This document shows positions 17,391-28,881 of a DNA stretch of 64,000 bases, in pieces. The stretch spans positions 1 to 64,000 of the forward strand of contig JBMNGP010000025.1 in the NCBI GenBank assembly GCA_050949905.1, given 5' to 3'. How positions within the stretch are numbered: the stretch's first letter is position 1; each line of letters starts with the position of its first letter. A program made the translations under genes and the position numbers. The stretch comes from DUML01 sp050949905. Lineage in GTDB: Bacteria; Bacillota; Desulfitobacteriia; Desulfitobacteriales; Syntrophobotulaceae. The notes beneath the pieces are model-generated. The model was not told the origin of the DNA and did not search any database. It saw only the letters and a list, made by a program, of their open reading frames with translations.

Positions 17391-17419
17391 TTGACAGTCA
17401 GAAAACAGCATGATATTAT
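17391..17419 (+). promoter_or_regulatory. rRNA operon promoter
   Basis: TTGACA (17391-17396) and TATTAT (17414-17419) are separated by exactly 17 bases, a near-consensus sigma-70/sigma-A promoter facing the 16S gene 220 bases downstream. The IS30 end lies just upstream, so any UP element beyond about -70 has been replaced. Confidence 0.75.
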
Positions 17420-17641
17420 AATAAAGCGTCTCGGGGCAAGAGCCCTGAGATCTGTAGAAAATGCAGGGATTAGCGAAATGGGGAGAAATTAACAGTTGAA
17501 AGACAAAACTCAATTTGTTAAGATTGGATTCCGTCGCTAAGATGCACACAGGTCATTGAAAACTGAACAACAAGATAAGAATTAAAGCTAGACTCGTCAA
17601 ATAATTTTGAGTTAAAAGCGAGCTTGAATCGCTCTTTGTTT

Positions 17642-19292
<1,651 letters not shown>

Positions 19293-19386
19293 GGGAGCAT
19301 AAATCCGAATGAGGATAAATGGATTTGGAAGCAGATTCATAAAACTCATATAAGGATCTACTCCAAGGTCGATACTTTATCGCTCC

Positions 19387-19426
19387 ATGCCATCCGTGGC
19401 ATCGCGATATTAGGCCATCCGTGGCC
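19387..19426 (+). repeat. Two small hairpins with TCCG loops in the 16S-tRNA spacer
   Basis: ATGCCA-TCCG-TGGCAT (19387-19402) and GGCCA-TCCG-TGGCC (19413-19426) are perfect short stems with the same tetraloop. Similar hairpins recur at 20020-20035, 20174-20189 and 23977-23991, all in spacers of this rRNA operon. Confidence 0.55.
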
Positions 19427-19579
19427 GTTTAGGAAAAGCGGTAGAAATACCGAACTAACTTAAAGTAAAGGAACAAAATTGTTCCGGAAGCTGCTTAAAG
19501 CTTAAAGCAAGAAAAGCAGCCTAACGAGTACGGCTTATCTTATAACTTGTTGTTTAGTTTTGAGTGACCAACTCTGCAA

Positions 19580-19656
<77 letters not shown>

Positions 19657-19745
19657 TTATCGAAATTCGAGGTTCGAAGATCGAAGGTCGAAGGTATATA
19701 AACATGCAATCGAACAACGAATAACGGACAGCGAAAATCGAATAC
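19657..19745 (+). repeat. TCGAAG-rich repeat in the tRNA-Ile/tRNA-Ala spacer
   Basis: The spacer is far longer than the usual few bases and consists of runs such as CGAAATTCGAGGTTCGAAGA and TCGAAGGTCGAAGG. A related run, CGAAGTTCGAGGCTCGAAGT then CCGAAGG, occurs right after 23S at 23784-23810. This is a second short repeat family that has invaded the operon's spacers. Confidence 0.6.
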
Positions 19746-19821
19746 GGGGGTATAGCTCAGCTGGGAGAGCACCTGCCTTGCAAGCAGGGGGTCAGCGGTT
19801 CGATCCCGCTTACCTCCACCA
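19746..19821 (+). tRNA. tRNA-Ala (TGC anticodon)
   Basis: A 76-base cloverleaf: acceptor GGGGGTA/TACCTCC, D-arm AGCTCAGCTGGGAGAGC, anticodon loop TTGCAAG with TGC, T-arm GGTTCGATCC and encoded CCA. Second spacer tRNA of the operon. Confidence 0.96.
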
Positions 19822-20173
19822 AAAAAGCACTCAAGAAATTGGTAACTCAAAAAAATTTATCTGGAAATGCTAAGTAACATTAGCAAGACTGGAAAAAAAT
19901 GATGGTTGATTAGAGAGACTGAGAATGTTAAACTAATCATCCTGCTGCAGAGCTAATCTCTGTGGTGAGTCAAATAGGAAGATAAAATGCAAATGTCGTC
20001 CATGACGCATTTTATCTTAGCGCCATCCATGGCGCGTCGTTCTTTGAAAACTGCACAGCAAGAAAGCAGAATGCGAAATGCGACAAAATAACAGCATGGT
20101 AATGACATCATAGGAAGTTCAATTTTCAAGTCGCCAAAACTTATCGTTTTAGCGTGTGACAAAATTGAACTTA

Positions 20174-20189
20174 GGAGCATCTATGCTCC
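20174..20189 (+). repeat. Short hairpin shared by the two spacers around 23S
   Basis: GGAGCATCTATGCTCC is preceded by GAACTTA and followed by GTCAA. The same block, GAACTTAGGAGCATCC-TGCTCCGTCAA, is repeated in the 23S-5S spacer at 23969-23996. A matching hairpin, GCGCCATCCATGGCGC, lies at 20020-20035. Confidence 0.5.
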
Positions 20190-20518
20190 GTCAAAACGCA
20201 TTTAGGATTTTGAATCGACTCATAGTAAGAAACCTGTAGAAGAAGGTCAAGATACAAAGGGCATACGGTGGATGCCTAGGCGCTAAGAGCCGAAGAAGGG
20301 CGCGGTCAGCAGCGAAATGCCACGGGGAGCCGTAAGCAGGCGTCGATCCGTGGATACCCGAATGGGGGAACCCATCCGGAGTCATATCCGGATATCACAA
20401 GCTGAATTCATAGGCTTGATGAAGGCAAGCCGGGGAACTGAAACATCTAAGTACCCGGAGGAAAAGAAAGAATAATCGATTCCCTAAGTAGCGGCGAGCG
20501 AACGGGGAAGAGCCCAAA

Positions 20519-20607
20519 CCATCCCAGAGGACAGAGGCCAGAAGACAGAAGACAGAATGCAAACATGCATCTGATGTCTGGAATCTGATTTCTGACCTCT
20601 GGGATGG
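20519..20607 (+). repeat. Intervening sequence IVS-2 in 23S domain I
   Basis: An insert of about 89 bases follows GAGCCCAAACC and precedes GGGTTGTAGGACTC. Its ends, CATCCCAGAGGACAGAGG and CCTCTGGGATG, pair perfectly at the base. The inner part (CATGCATCTGATGTCTGGAA) closely matches the 16S insert. Confidence 0.85.
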
Positions 20608-20793
20608 GGTTGTAGGACTCTCATGATGGAGTAGTAAGTTTAGCTGAAGAGAACTGGAAAGTTCCGGCAAAGTAGGTAAAACCCCTGTAAGCGAAAAATG
20701 AACTACCCAAGAGAGTATCCTGAGTACCGCGGGGCACGAGGAATCCCGTGGGAAGCAGGGAGGACCACCTCCCAAGGCTAAATACTCCTTAGC

Positions 20794-20825
<32 letters not shown>

Positions 20826-21428
20826 GTGAAAAGCACCCCGGGAGGGGAGTGAAAGAGAACCTGAAACCGTATGCTTACAAGCAGTCAGAGCACTTAAGTG
20901 TGATGGCGTGCCTTTTGTAGAATGAACCAGCGAGTTGTGATATGCAGCGAGGTTAAGCACTAAAGGTGTGGAGCCGTAGCGAAAGCGAGTCTTAATAGGG
21001 CGTATAGTTGCATGTTGCAGACCCGAAACCGTGTGATCTACCCATGGACAGAGTGAAGGTGGGGTAAAGCCCACTGGAGGCTCGAACTCACTGTCGTTGA
21101 AAAGACAGGGGATGAGCTGTGGGTAGGGGTGAAATGCCAATCGAACACGGAAATAGCTGGTACTCCCCGAAATAGCTTTAGGGCTAGCCTCAATGGATAA
21201 TATACGGGGGTAGAGCACTGAATGGGCTAGGGGCCTATCGGTTACCGAACCCTATCAAACTGCGAATACCGTATATAAAGAAGTTGGGAGTCAGACTGTG
21301 GGGGATAAGCTTCATAGTCGAGAGGGAAACAGCCCAGACCGACGGCTAAGGTCCCGGAGACTACGCTAAGTGGAAAAGGATGTGGGACTGCCCGGACAAC
21401 CAGGATGTTGGCTTAGAAGCAGCCACCA

Positions 21429-21462
<34 letters not shown>

Positions 21463-21512
21463 GTTTTGCGCCGAAAATGTAACGGGGCTCAAGCGTAGCA
21501 CCGAAGCCGCGG

Positions 21513-21952
21513 CATACAGAGGTCAGATGACAGAGATCAGAAGTCGGAAAGAGGAAAAAGATGATAGAGAGTTACCGTGATTTGCGAGTTTATAAAATAG
21601 CATATCAACTGGCACTTGAAGTACATCAGATAAGCCGAAAATTTCCTGACTTTGAAAAGTATGAACTTGGGAGCCAAATCAGAAGAGCAGCAATATCCAT
21701 ACCGCTAAATATAGCAGAAGGATATGGTAAAAGAAGCTCTACAGCAGAATTCAAAAGATTTTTGCAGATGGCTCAAGGATCAAAAGAAGAAACAAAGGTC
21801 TTATTAGAAATAGTAAAAGACCTAGGTTATATCCAGGAAGAAGAGTATATAAACTTGTTTAACAAATATGATGAATTTGGCAAACAACTATATAGACTTC
21901 ATGAAAACTGGGAATAATCTGGCTTCTGGAATCTGTCATCTGGCTTCTGGAT
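21513..21952 (+). repeat. Intervening sequence IVS-3 in 23S helix 45, with ORF
   Basis: About 440 bases replace the loop of helix 45, between CCGAAGCCGCGGC and GGGTAGGGGAGC. The ends pair: CAGAGGTCAGATGACAGA with TCTGTCATCTGGCTTCTG. Helix 45 is a known site for IVS elements in other bacteria. The insert encodes an IVS protein at 21561-21917. Confidence 0.9.
21561..21917 (+). CDS. 23S rRNA intervening-sequence four-helix-bundle protein
   Basis: A 118-residue protein of the S23/four-helix-bundle family found inside 23S rRNA intervening sequences. Typical blocks are SYRDLRVYKIAYQLALEVHQ at the N-terminus, IRRAAISIPLNIAEGYGKRS near residue 39-60 and EFKRFLQMAQGSKEE near 63-77. The gene is in rRNA sense and lies wholly within IVS-3, with GAGGAAAAAG as a modest ribosome site. 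The function is not established; the family forms pentameric four-helix bundles and may bind nucleic acid. Translation must compete with excision of the insert from the precursor. Confidence 0.92.
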   Translation: MIESYRDLRVYKIAYQLALEVHQISRKFPDFEKYELGSQIRRAAISIPLNIAEGYGKRSSTAEFKRFLQMAQGSKEETKVLLEIVKDLGYIQEEEYINLFNKYDEFGKQLYRLHENWE

Positions 21953-22616
21953 GGGTAGGGGAGCATTGTAAGTGCGTGGAAGGATAGCTGTAAGGCTTAC
22001 TGGAGCGCTTACAAGAGAGAATGCTGGTATGAGTATGCGAAAAGGAAGGTGAGAATCCTTCCCGCCGAAAATCTAAGGTTTCCTGGGGAAGGCTCGTCCG
22101 CCCAGGGTAAGTCGGGTCCTAAGCTGAGGCCGAAAGGCGTAGGCGATGGACAATTGGTTGAAAATCCAATACCACCACAAATCGTTACAAGCGATGGGGT
22201 GACACAGGAGGATGACCCGAGCGTGCGGTTGGAAGAGCACGTCCAAGCTACAAGTGGGTGCTATAGGCAAATCCGTAGCGCTTTAACCACAAGTAGTGAT
22301 GGGGAGTGAAAACAAGTAGCGAAGCGGGGTAATTCAAACTGTCAAGAAAAGCCTCTAGTGAGAAATGTGGTGCCCGTACCGTAAACCGACACAGGTAGAT
22401 GAGGAGAGAATCCTAAGGCGCGCGAGATAACCCTCGTTAAGGAACTCGGCAAAATGACCCCGTAACTTCGGGAGAAGGGGTGCTCTTAGAGATAAGAGCC
22501 GCAGAGAAATAGTCCAGGCGACTGTTTAGCAAAAACACAGGTCCCTGCGAATCCGAAAGGAGAAGTATAGGGGCTGACGCCTGCCCGGTGCTGGAAGGTT
22601 AAGAGGAGATGTTAGC

Positions 22617-22751
22617 TGTCCAGAGGACAGAGGGCAGAAGCCAGAGGTCAGAGTGGAAGAATTCCACTCGGGTCTAAGTTGGAATTAAGAAATGGTCGCA
22701 ACCATTTCAACGAATTCTGGCATCCGGCATCTGATTTCTGACCTCTGGATT
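22617..22751 (+). repeat. Intervening sequence IVS-4 in 23S helix 68 region
   Basis: About 135 bases are inserted between GGAGATGTTAGC and GCGAAGCATTGAATTGAAGC, where a tetraloop is normal. The ends are CCAGAGGACAGAGGGCAGAA and TCTGATTTCTGACCTCTGG, as in the 16S insert. It has an extra internal hairpin (AAATGGT-cgca-ACCATTT). Confidence 0.85.
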
Positions 22752-22775
22752 GCGAAGCATTGAATTGAAGCCCCA

Positions 22776-22860
<85 letters not shown>

Positions 22861-23121
22861 TCTGGACACTGTCTCAACGAGGGACTCGGCGAAATTGTAA
22901 TACCGGTAAAGATGCCGGTTACCTGCGACAGGACAGAAAGACCCCATGGAGCTTTACTGCAACTTGACATTGGATTTCGGTACAAAATGTACAGGATAGG
23001 TGGGAGGCAGAGATACGAGAACGCCAGTTTTCGTGGAGCCGCCGGTGGGATACCACTCTTTTTGTGCTGAAGTTCTAACCAGGGCCCCTTAAGCGGGGTT
23101 TGGGACATTGTCAGGTGGGCG

Positions 23122-23185
<64 letters not shown>

Positions 23186-23247
23186 AGGAAATCGCGCGAA
23201 GAGTGTAAAGGCAAAAGGGAGCTTGACTGTAAGACCAACAAGTCGAA

Positions 23248-23283
<36 letters not shown>

Positions 23284-23323
23284 CGAGTGGAAGGGCCATC
23301 GCTCAACGGATAAAAGCTACCCT

Positions 23324-23409
<86 letters not shown>

Positions 23410-23413
23410 TAGT

Positions 23414-23450
<37 letters not shown>

Positions 23451-23455
23451 TACGT

Positions 23456-23498
<43 letters not shown>

Positions 23499-23523
23499 TC
23501 GCAGGCGCAGGAAATTTGAGAGG

Positions 23524-23557
<34 letters not shown>

Positions 23558-23976
23558 GATCACTGGTGTACCAGTTGTCCCGCCAGGGGCATAGCTGGGT
23601 AGCTATATCCGGAACGGATAAACGCTGAAAGCATCTAAGCGTGAAACCAGCCTCAAGATGAGATTTCCCACAGAGTTAATCTGGTAAGACCCCTGAAAGA
23701 TTATCAGGTTGATAGGCCAGGAGTGGAAGCGTGGTGACACGTGGAGCGGACTGGTACTAATAGGTCGAGGTCTTGACCTTGAGCGAAGTTCGAGGCTCGA
23801 AGTCCGAAGGGACAAGGGCAGCGGGCATTTGTAATAGCTACAGGTTAATAGAAAATGAGATGAACAAAATTCTAAAAGCATGAAGCTTAACTGTTGTGCA
23901 GTTTTGAAGGAACATGATAATGAGCCTTCTAAGAGGATATTCAAATTCTATTGTCATCCTGACGAATTTGAACTTA

Positions 23977-23991
23977 GGAGCATCCTGCTCC
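23977..23991 (+). repeat. Short hairpin before 5S rRNA
   Basis: GGAGCATCCTGCTCC, inside a block (GAACTTAGGAGCAT...GCTCCGTCAA) shared with the 16S-23S spacer at 20168-20195. It ends directly at the 5S gene. Confidence 0.5.
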
Positions 23992-23996
23992 GTCAA

Positions 23997-24103
<107 letters not shown>

Positions 24104-24107
24104 AAAG

Positions 24108-24142
24108 AAAAAGACACTTGCAAGTCAAGTGTCTTTTTCACA
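24108..24142 (+). terminator. rRNA operon terminator 1
   Basis: AAAAGACACTTG and CAAGTGTCTTTTT form a perfect stem with a small loop and a T run, immediately after 5S. Confidence 0.85.
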
Positions 24143-24159
24143 TTTGTAGGAAGTTTGAG

Positions 24160-24217
24160 AAACCTTCAGGGCCGAAAATACCGCTTGCGGGAAGATAGGT
24201 CGTTGCGAAGGTCATGG
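24160..24217 (+). pseudogene. Partial 5S rRNA remnant
   Basis: CTTCAGGGCCGAAAATACCG followed by CTTGCGGGAAGATAGGTCGT-TGCGAAGG resembles the 3' half of a 5S gene: the CTCCAGGGCCGA block, a short CCGC-tt-GCGG helix IV, and loop E/GTCGTTGC. The 5' half is absent. It sits between two terminators, so it looks like the relic of a tandem 5S or of a second rRNA operon end. Confidence 0.55.
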
Positions 24218-24485
24218 ATGCGTGAAGATCTTAAACGGTCATCATGGGAGCGTCCCAGGTAATAGAAAAAGACACTATACGAGGTGTCTTTTTTATATTC
24301 GCAAAAGGTTTAAATCAAAATAGTAGCTTCTAGTTTTTATAACATTTTTTTATAATTTAGAATTTTATTCAACACGGAATTATTAGTTAGGTCTGCACAA
24401 TAATCAAAAAAATATTTTTTGATATTAATTTTATATAATGATTCAGTTATTTTGGCTTTTAAAACTATATTTTATGAATATAGAC
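24218..24485. other. Gap between 5S remnant and the IS4 element
   Basis: It holds a second rRNA terminator (AAAAAGACAC-tatacgag-GTGTCTTTTTT, about 24267-24295), then AT-rich sequence. Two degenerate copies of the putative activator palindrome lie at 24328-24342 (TTCTA-gtttt-TATAA) and 24348-24362 (TTTTA-taatt-TAGAA), described separately. The last nine bases, AATATAGAC, are the IS4 target duplication. Confidence 0.6.
24328..24362. promoter_or_regulatory. Putative activator sites cut off from their promoter by IS4
   Basis: Two near-palindromes with the TTCTA-N5-TAGAA layout are centred 20 bp apart. If the IS4 element and one target duplicate (1,581 bases) are removed, they lie about 180 and 200 bp upstream of the -24/-12 promoter at 26114-26130, matching the distances seen at dctQ and the first M24 gene. 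Each site has one mismatch in one half. Confidence 0.4.
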
Positions 24486-26057
24486 CATTAGCTTTGCATA
24501 AAAACTTTTTCGAAATTCGAGTAGCTTAATGCGTTTCCTTTATCAGTAAAATATGGTGTATACAGTAAGTTGATTTTCTTCCGTGATTCAAAAGGGGCAT
24601 CGACTTAAGAAGTAGCCCTATCCCACATTATACCAGTATGTTTTTTATAAGATCACGGGGTCATAGGTTAAATCGTTCAGCAGATAGTTCTCACCGGCAT
24701 CAACTTGCTTTAGCGTTGCTTCATACACGATCTCATGATTTAATCGTCGTCGGCCCTTGGAGCTTTTACCATACTTTTTGTGTATTAGTTGGACGAAGGT
24801 GTTAAAGGCTTGATGCAGACAGCCTTTCAGGATCCTTGTTACATGGAGTAGTGAGCCCTGGTATCCCGATATGAGCTTTAGCAAGAGCACTGCACAGTAG
24901 GTCAGAAGAGCAATCATGATTTGGTTTTCAACCGCTGCCGGACTTTTTCCGTAAAGATGTTTAATCTGGAGGTGTTGCTTGATCCATTTAAAGAAGAGTT
25001 CGATTTTCCAGCGATTTTGGTAAATGCTGCTGATTTCTTCGGCACTTTTTTCAAAGACGTTGGTCAAAATCATCACAGGGTTTCCCTCAGTATCCTTTGT
25101 AACCACTAACCTTAATTCATGCTTCATCAAGGTGTAATTCTTACCCAGTATGACGGTCAGATCTTCTTCAATCGGGCTGTCTTCTTCGATGAAAGCGCTG
25201 AGTATAGGCGTTGTCTTTCAGTCTGGTTACAAAGCGGATTCCCGCTTCGCAGTATTCATCAAACTTTTTGTAGTCCACATAGCCTCGGTCAAAAACGTTG
25301 ATAACATCCCTGTCTGTTACGACTAAATCATTCATCTGGGTTCTGTCGTTTTTCTTGGCTTCGGTAATGATAGACTTAACAGGGACCATTTCTTTGAAAA
25401 AGTCTAGCCCTAGATGAAGTTTGATGCCACTTTTAGTTTTTCTGAATCTTGCCCAGGGGTACTGAGTTAAGCTTAAGGATACTGTGGAGGAATCAACAAG
25501 ATTAAGTCTTCCGATTTCCTGTCTTACCGTATCAATAGAGGTTTTACTGCCGATATGTCTTACAAGTTCAGCAAGCAATTGTTCAGCAATATTTGTCGGT
25601 AGTGTTTGTAGCCTTCTGGATAGCTGAGAAGCACTGATGGATTCAAGTTGAATAGCTTTGCTTAGTTTGTCATTAGCGAGACTTTTGCTGATTTCATCTA
25701 ATCCCTGGTGCTGCTCGAGCTGAGCAAGCATGTGCAGTTCGATAAGCTGGTGAGAATGGAGTTTTTTTACGTAGCGATCAAGTCCTGGATTCTTTAACTT
25801 GATCCTTGCCCAAATATTTTTTGACAAAATGGGCTCAAACAGTTGCAAAAATGTGGATTGCGTAGTATTCTTGTCCTGCATTTTAGTCTCCTTATATTTA
25901 GAGATTTGGGACAAAGACTACCTACCTCTAATTATAAGGATTTTTTATTGGATTAATAGCCCTATTTAAGAATATCTTCAGTTTTTGACAGAATACTTTG
26001 AATTACTGACACAGATGCTTGTTGACAAAAATTAAAATGCTTTATGCAAAGCTAATG
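24486..26057 (-). mobile_element. IS4-family insertion sequence
   Basis: A 1,572-bp element with 17-bp terminal inverted repeats (CATTAGCTTTGCATAAA at the left, its complement at the right) and a 9-bp target duplication AATATAGAC at 24477-24485 and 26058-26066. It contains one transposase gene, broken by a frameshift. Confidence 0.92.
24645..25914 (-). pseudogene. IS4-family transposase, frameshifted
   Basis: Together the two frames make an IS4-type DDE transposase of about 420 residues. The N-terminal part (25914 to about 25198) carries the first Asp (LVDSSTVSLSL) and second Asp (VFDRGYVDYKKF). The C-terminal part carries the YREK signature YQNRWKIELFFKWIK. The join is near 25199, at ACTCAGCGCTTTC: reading AGC GCT TTC instead of CAG CGC TTT gives the expected SAFIEEDSPIEEDLTVILGK continuation, so there is one extra base. 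ATG 25882 (MQDKN) is a likely alternative start. Intact inverted repeats mean it could still be moved in trans. Confidence 0.88.
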
Positions 26058-26113
26058 AATATAGACATTATAATTGAAGGTTTTTATCACTTATTAAATT
26101 AAAGTGAATACAC

Positions 26114-26130
26114 TTGGCTTGGAAATTGCT
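26114..26130 (+). promoter_or_regulatory. sigma-54 (-24/-12) promoter upstream of the 2-hydroxyacid dehydrogenase
   Basis: TTGGCTTGGAAATTGCT has perfect GG/GC spacing and full -24 and -12 cores; it differs from the dctQ element by only two bases in 17. The next start codon is 210 bases downstream, leaving a long AT-rich leader with no obvious gene. The IS4 element ends 57 bp upstream and separates the promoter from candidate enhancer sites. Confidence 0.7.
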
Positions 26131-26339
26131 TATTAAAAAATTGTAAACTTTTCACTCAAAAAAGGGGGTTTTAGTTTTCGCAAAATAGTTGGATAAAATT
26201 GTTTACTACATATTTTAAGAAAAAATATTGTTCTCCTATTTTTATTTTTAAGAAAAAAGTTGTTATCTTAGTTTTACCTAAGTTCAATAGTATTCCTTTA
26301 GCTTAATTGGGCTTTGTTTTTGGGGAAAGGAGAAATGTC

Positions 26340-27320
26340 GTGAAAGTTAATAAGATAGCTGTGTTATATGATGCAAATAAGTCGAAAGTCTTGACGCCGC
26401 TCCAAAAGCATCATCTTGCATGGATTAGAGAGATTGCCCCGGATGCTGAAGTAATCTATGCCGATAGCGAAGAAAAACTTCTTCAACTGACAGATGATGC
26501 GGATATCCTGGTCATCTCGCGGATTGAGCCGGCTGAGGCTTTTTGTAAAAAAGCTAAAAGTTTAAAATGGGTTCATAACCTATACGCCGGAATGGACATT
26601 ATTATGAAATCCGAAACTGCTAAGCTTGATGTAAAACTAACCCGAACCAATGTTGCCCATGTACCCATGGCAGATACTGCCCTTGCTTTTATTTTTTCCT
26701 TTTTACGTTTCATCCCTACCCTGGTACGTCAACAGGATCACAAAGTATGGCAAAAATATCCTCATGCTGAGGAAAGTTTCAATAAAACCATTGGGATTAT
26801 TGGTCTGGGAACTATCGGAGAAGAAATCGCCAAAAAATGCAAATTGCTCGGAATGCGTGTTATCGCTACCAAGCGTAACCCTATCGAAAGTCCTTGGGTC
26901 GATATAGTGTATCCCGCTTCAGATTTGGAAGTGGTTTTAAAGGAATCTGATTTCGTCATCTTGGTTATTCCCTTTACACCGGAAACAGCAAGATATATTG
27001 GGGAAAAAGAATTAAGGATGATGAAAAAAACAGCTTACTTTATCAACCTGTCTCGTGGAAGTATAGTCGATGAAGAAGCTCTTATCAAGGTACTTCAAGA
27101 AGGAGTTATTGCCGGTGCGGCTTTGGATGTCTTTACTGTCGAGCCTCTTCCTGGGGATAGCCCTTTATGGGAAATGCCTAATGTGATCATCTCGCCTCAT
27201 ATGTCTGCAGATTCTCCTTATTACATGGACAGAGCCGTAAAATGTTTTTGTGAAAATCTGCAAAGATTCATTGAAGGAAAAAGTTTATTAAATGAGGTTG
27301 ATAAACGAATTGGTTATTAA
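26340..27320 (+). CDS. D-isomer-specific 2-hydroxyacid dehydrogenase
   Basis: An NAD(P)-dependent oxidoreductase interconverting 2-oxo and D-2-hydroxy acids, about 326 residues. The Rossmann motif is GIIGLGTIGEEIAKKC (near residue 150). The catalytic triad is visible as Arg in NLSRGSIVDEEAL, Glu in DVFTVEPLPG and His in ISPHMSADSP. I chose GTG 26340 because GGAAAGGAG lies just upstream; the further upstream ATG at 26307 overlaps that site. It is followed by an MFS carrier and an M24 protein in the same direction. Within the D-2-hydroxyacid dehydrogenase family the substrate cannot be told from sequence. Confidence 0.88.
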   Translation: MKVNKIAVLYDANKSKVLTPLQKHHLAWIREIAPDAEVIYADSEEKLLQLTDDADILVISRIEPAEAFCKKAKSLKWVHNLYAGMDIIMKSETAKLDVKLTRTNVAHVPMADTALAFIFSFLRFIPTLVRQQDHKVWQKYPHAEESFNKTIGIIGLGTIGEEIAKKCKLLGMRVIATKRNPIESPWVDIVYPASDLEVVLKESDFVILVIPFTPETARYIGEKELRMMKKTAYFINLSRGSIVDEEALIKVLQEGVIAGAALDVFTVEPLPGDSPLWEMPNVIISPHMSADSPYYMDRAVKCFCENLQRFIEGKSLLNEVDKRIGY

Positions 27321-27422
27321 AAGGATTTAAAAATAACTGTTTACTGTGACTTAGATGAGTTAGCGAAATTAAATATTTTGTAAATGAGAAAGAAAGAGAC
27401 TAAGAATAGAAAGGAAAGAAAG

Positions 27423-28736
27423 ATGTCAGAAACAAAAATAAGTTCGGCTGCAGTTAGGGGTATTGTCAGTGACAGTAAATTTAAACTATTCCATTTTTAC
27501 GTTATTTTTTTGTGCTTTTTGATTATAACAGGCGAAGGCTACAATCTTTTCCTCTATGGCTCGGTACTGCCTTTGTTAACACAAGAATGGTCCATTTCGC
27601 CTGTTCAAGCCGGTTTAATAGGCAGCTATGGCCTAATCGGAATGATGTTTGGCTCAATTATATTTGGCTATATAGCCGATAAAATTGGCAGAAAAAAAGT
27701 AATTATGCTCAGTGTTGTTTTATACAGTCTTTTTACAGCATTATGCGGTTTTGCAGACGGACCGGTGTTGTTTTCCTGCTTTCGTTTTATTGCCGGCTTA
27801 GGGATTGGTGGGGCACTTCCTAATGTTGTTGCCTTGGCGACTGACTACTCACCCAAAGCACTAAGGAATACTCTCGTTGCTCTTATGTTATGTGGTATGC
27901 AGGTTGGCGGTATTCTGGGACCGGTAGTGAGTATTAATACTATGGATAGTTTCAGTTGGCATGCCGTTTTATGGATGGGGGGAATACCCCTAGTACTACT
28001 GCCATTTTTATATAAATATCTGCCGGAGTCAATTTCCTTTCTTTTAACCAAGGGTAAATTAGAGCAAGTTAAGCACATACTTGCTAAGATTGAGCCAAGC
28101 TATGCCAATATTCAAGAAATAGTAGTAGAGGAAGCCAGAAACGAAGAAAAAGGTCAAATCAAAAGTCTCTTCCAAGAGGGAAGAGCCTTAGATACCTGCC
28201 TCTTTTGGATCGCCTTTTTCATGACTTTACTCATAATTTATGGTTTGGGAACCTGGCTGCCGGAATTAATGGTTCAAGCCGGTAATAGCTTAAGCTCAAG
28301 CCTAGTTTTTCCAATAGTATTAAATGTAGGGGGCATAATTGGTACATTCGTCTTTGCCAGAATAGCAGACAAATGGCTAAGGCCGAAAACAATGCTTGTA
28401 ATTCTTTACTTTCTGGGTGCTCTAAGTCTGATTCTGCTGGGATTTAAGTATTCAATGCCTGTGCTCTGTATGGTTATTTTTGTCACAGGGGCCTGTATCT
28501 ATGGCTTGCAAAATCTGATCAATCCTTTCGTTTCCCAATTCTATCCGGCTCATATCCGTTCAACTGGACTAGGTCTTTGTATGGGTATTGGCAGACTTGG
28601 AGGAATTTTTGGATCAGCATTTTGGGGAGCTCTCCTACAATCGAATTTGTCGGTGCAAGCAAATTTCTTTATCTTTGCTATTCCAAGCGTAATTGCTGCC
28701 CTTGCTGTTTGGCTAGTCAGAGTTAAAAGGCAATAA
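27423..28736 (+). CDS. MFS transporter, aromatic acid:H+ symporter-like
   Basis: A twelve-helix major facilitator protein. The first helix has the GEGYNLFLYGSVLPLL segment, the counterpart of the DGxD-type motif of the AAHS (aromatic acid) group. The loop 2-3 motif is GYIADKIGRKKVIM, and RFIAGLGIGGALPNVVAL occupies helix 4. ATG 27423 has AAAGGAAAGAAAG upstream; an in-frame ATG 39 bases earlier has a weaker context. Neighbours encoding a dehydrogenase and M24 protein, and the LpdC-type decarboxylase beyond, make an aromatic or short carboxylate substrate plausible. Confidence 0.85.
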   Translation: MSETKISSAAVRGIVSDSKFKLFHFYVIFLCFLIITGEGYNLFLYGSVLPLLTQEWSISPVQAGLIGSYGLIGMMFGSIIFGYIADKIGRKKVIMLSVVLYSLFTALCGFADGPVLFSCFRFIAGLGIGGALPNVVALATDYSPKALRNTLVALMLCGMQVGGILGPVVSINTMDSFSWHAVLWMGGIPLVLLPFLYKYLPESISFLLTKGKLEQVKHILAKIEPSYANIQEIVVEEARNEEKGQIKSLFQEGRALDTCLFWIAFFMTLLIIYGLGTWLPELMVQAGNSLSSSLVFPIVLNVGGIIGTFVFARIADKWLRPKTMLVILYFLGALSLILLGFKYSMPVLCMVIFVTGACIYGLQNLINPFVSQFYPAHIRSTGLGLCMGIGRLGGIFGSAFWGALLQSNLSVQANFFIFAIPSVIAALAVWLVRVKRQ

Positions 28737-28881
28737 AAGCATAACCTATCTACTCATTTAGTATCTCCTATCTCAAGTAATAAGAATAAAATAAATATTT
28801 TTAATAATTAACTATCTTGCAATACATTTCTAGCTATTCCTATTTGAATATAGATATAAAAGTTAGAAAGGAAGATTGAGG

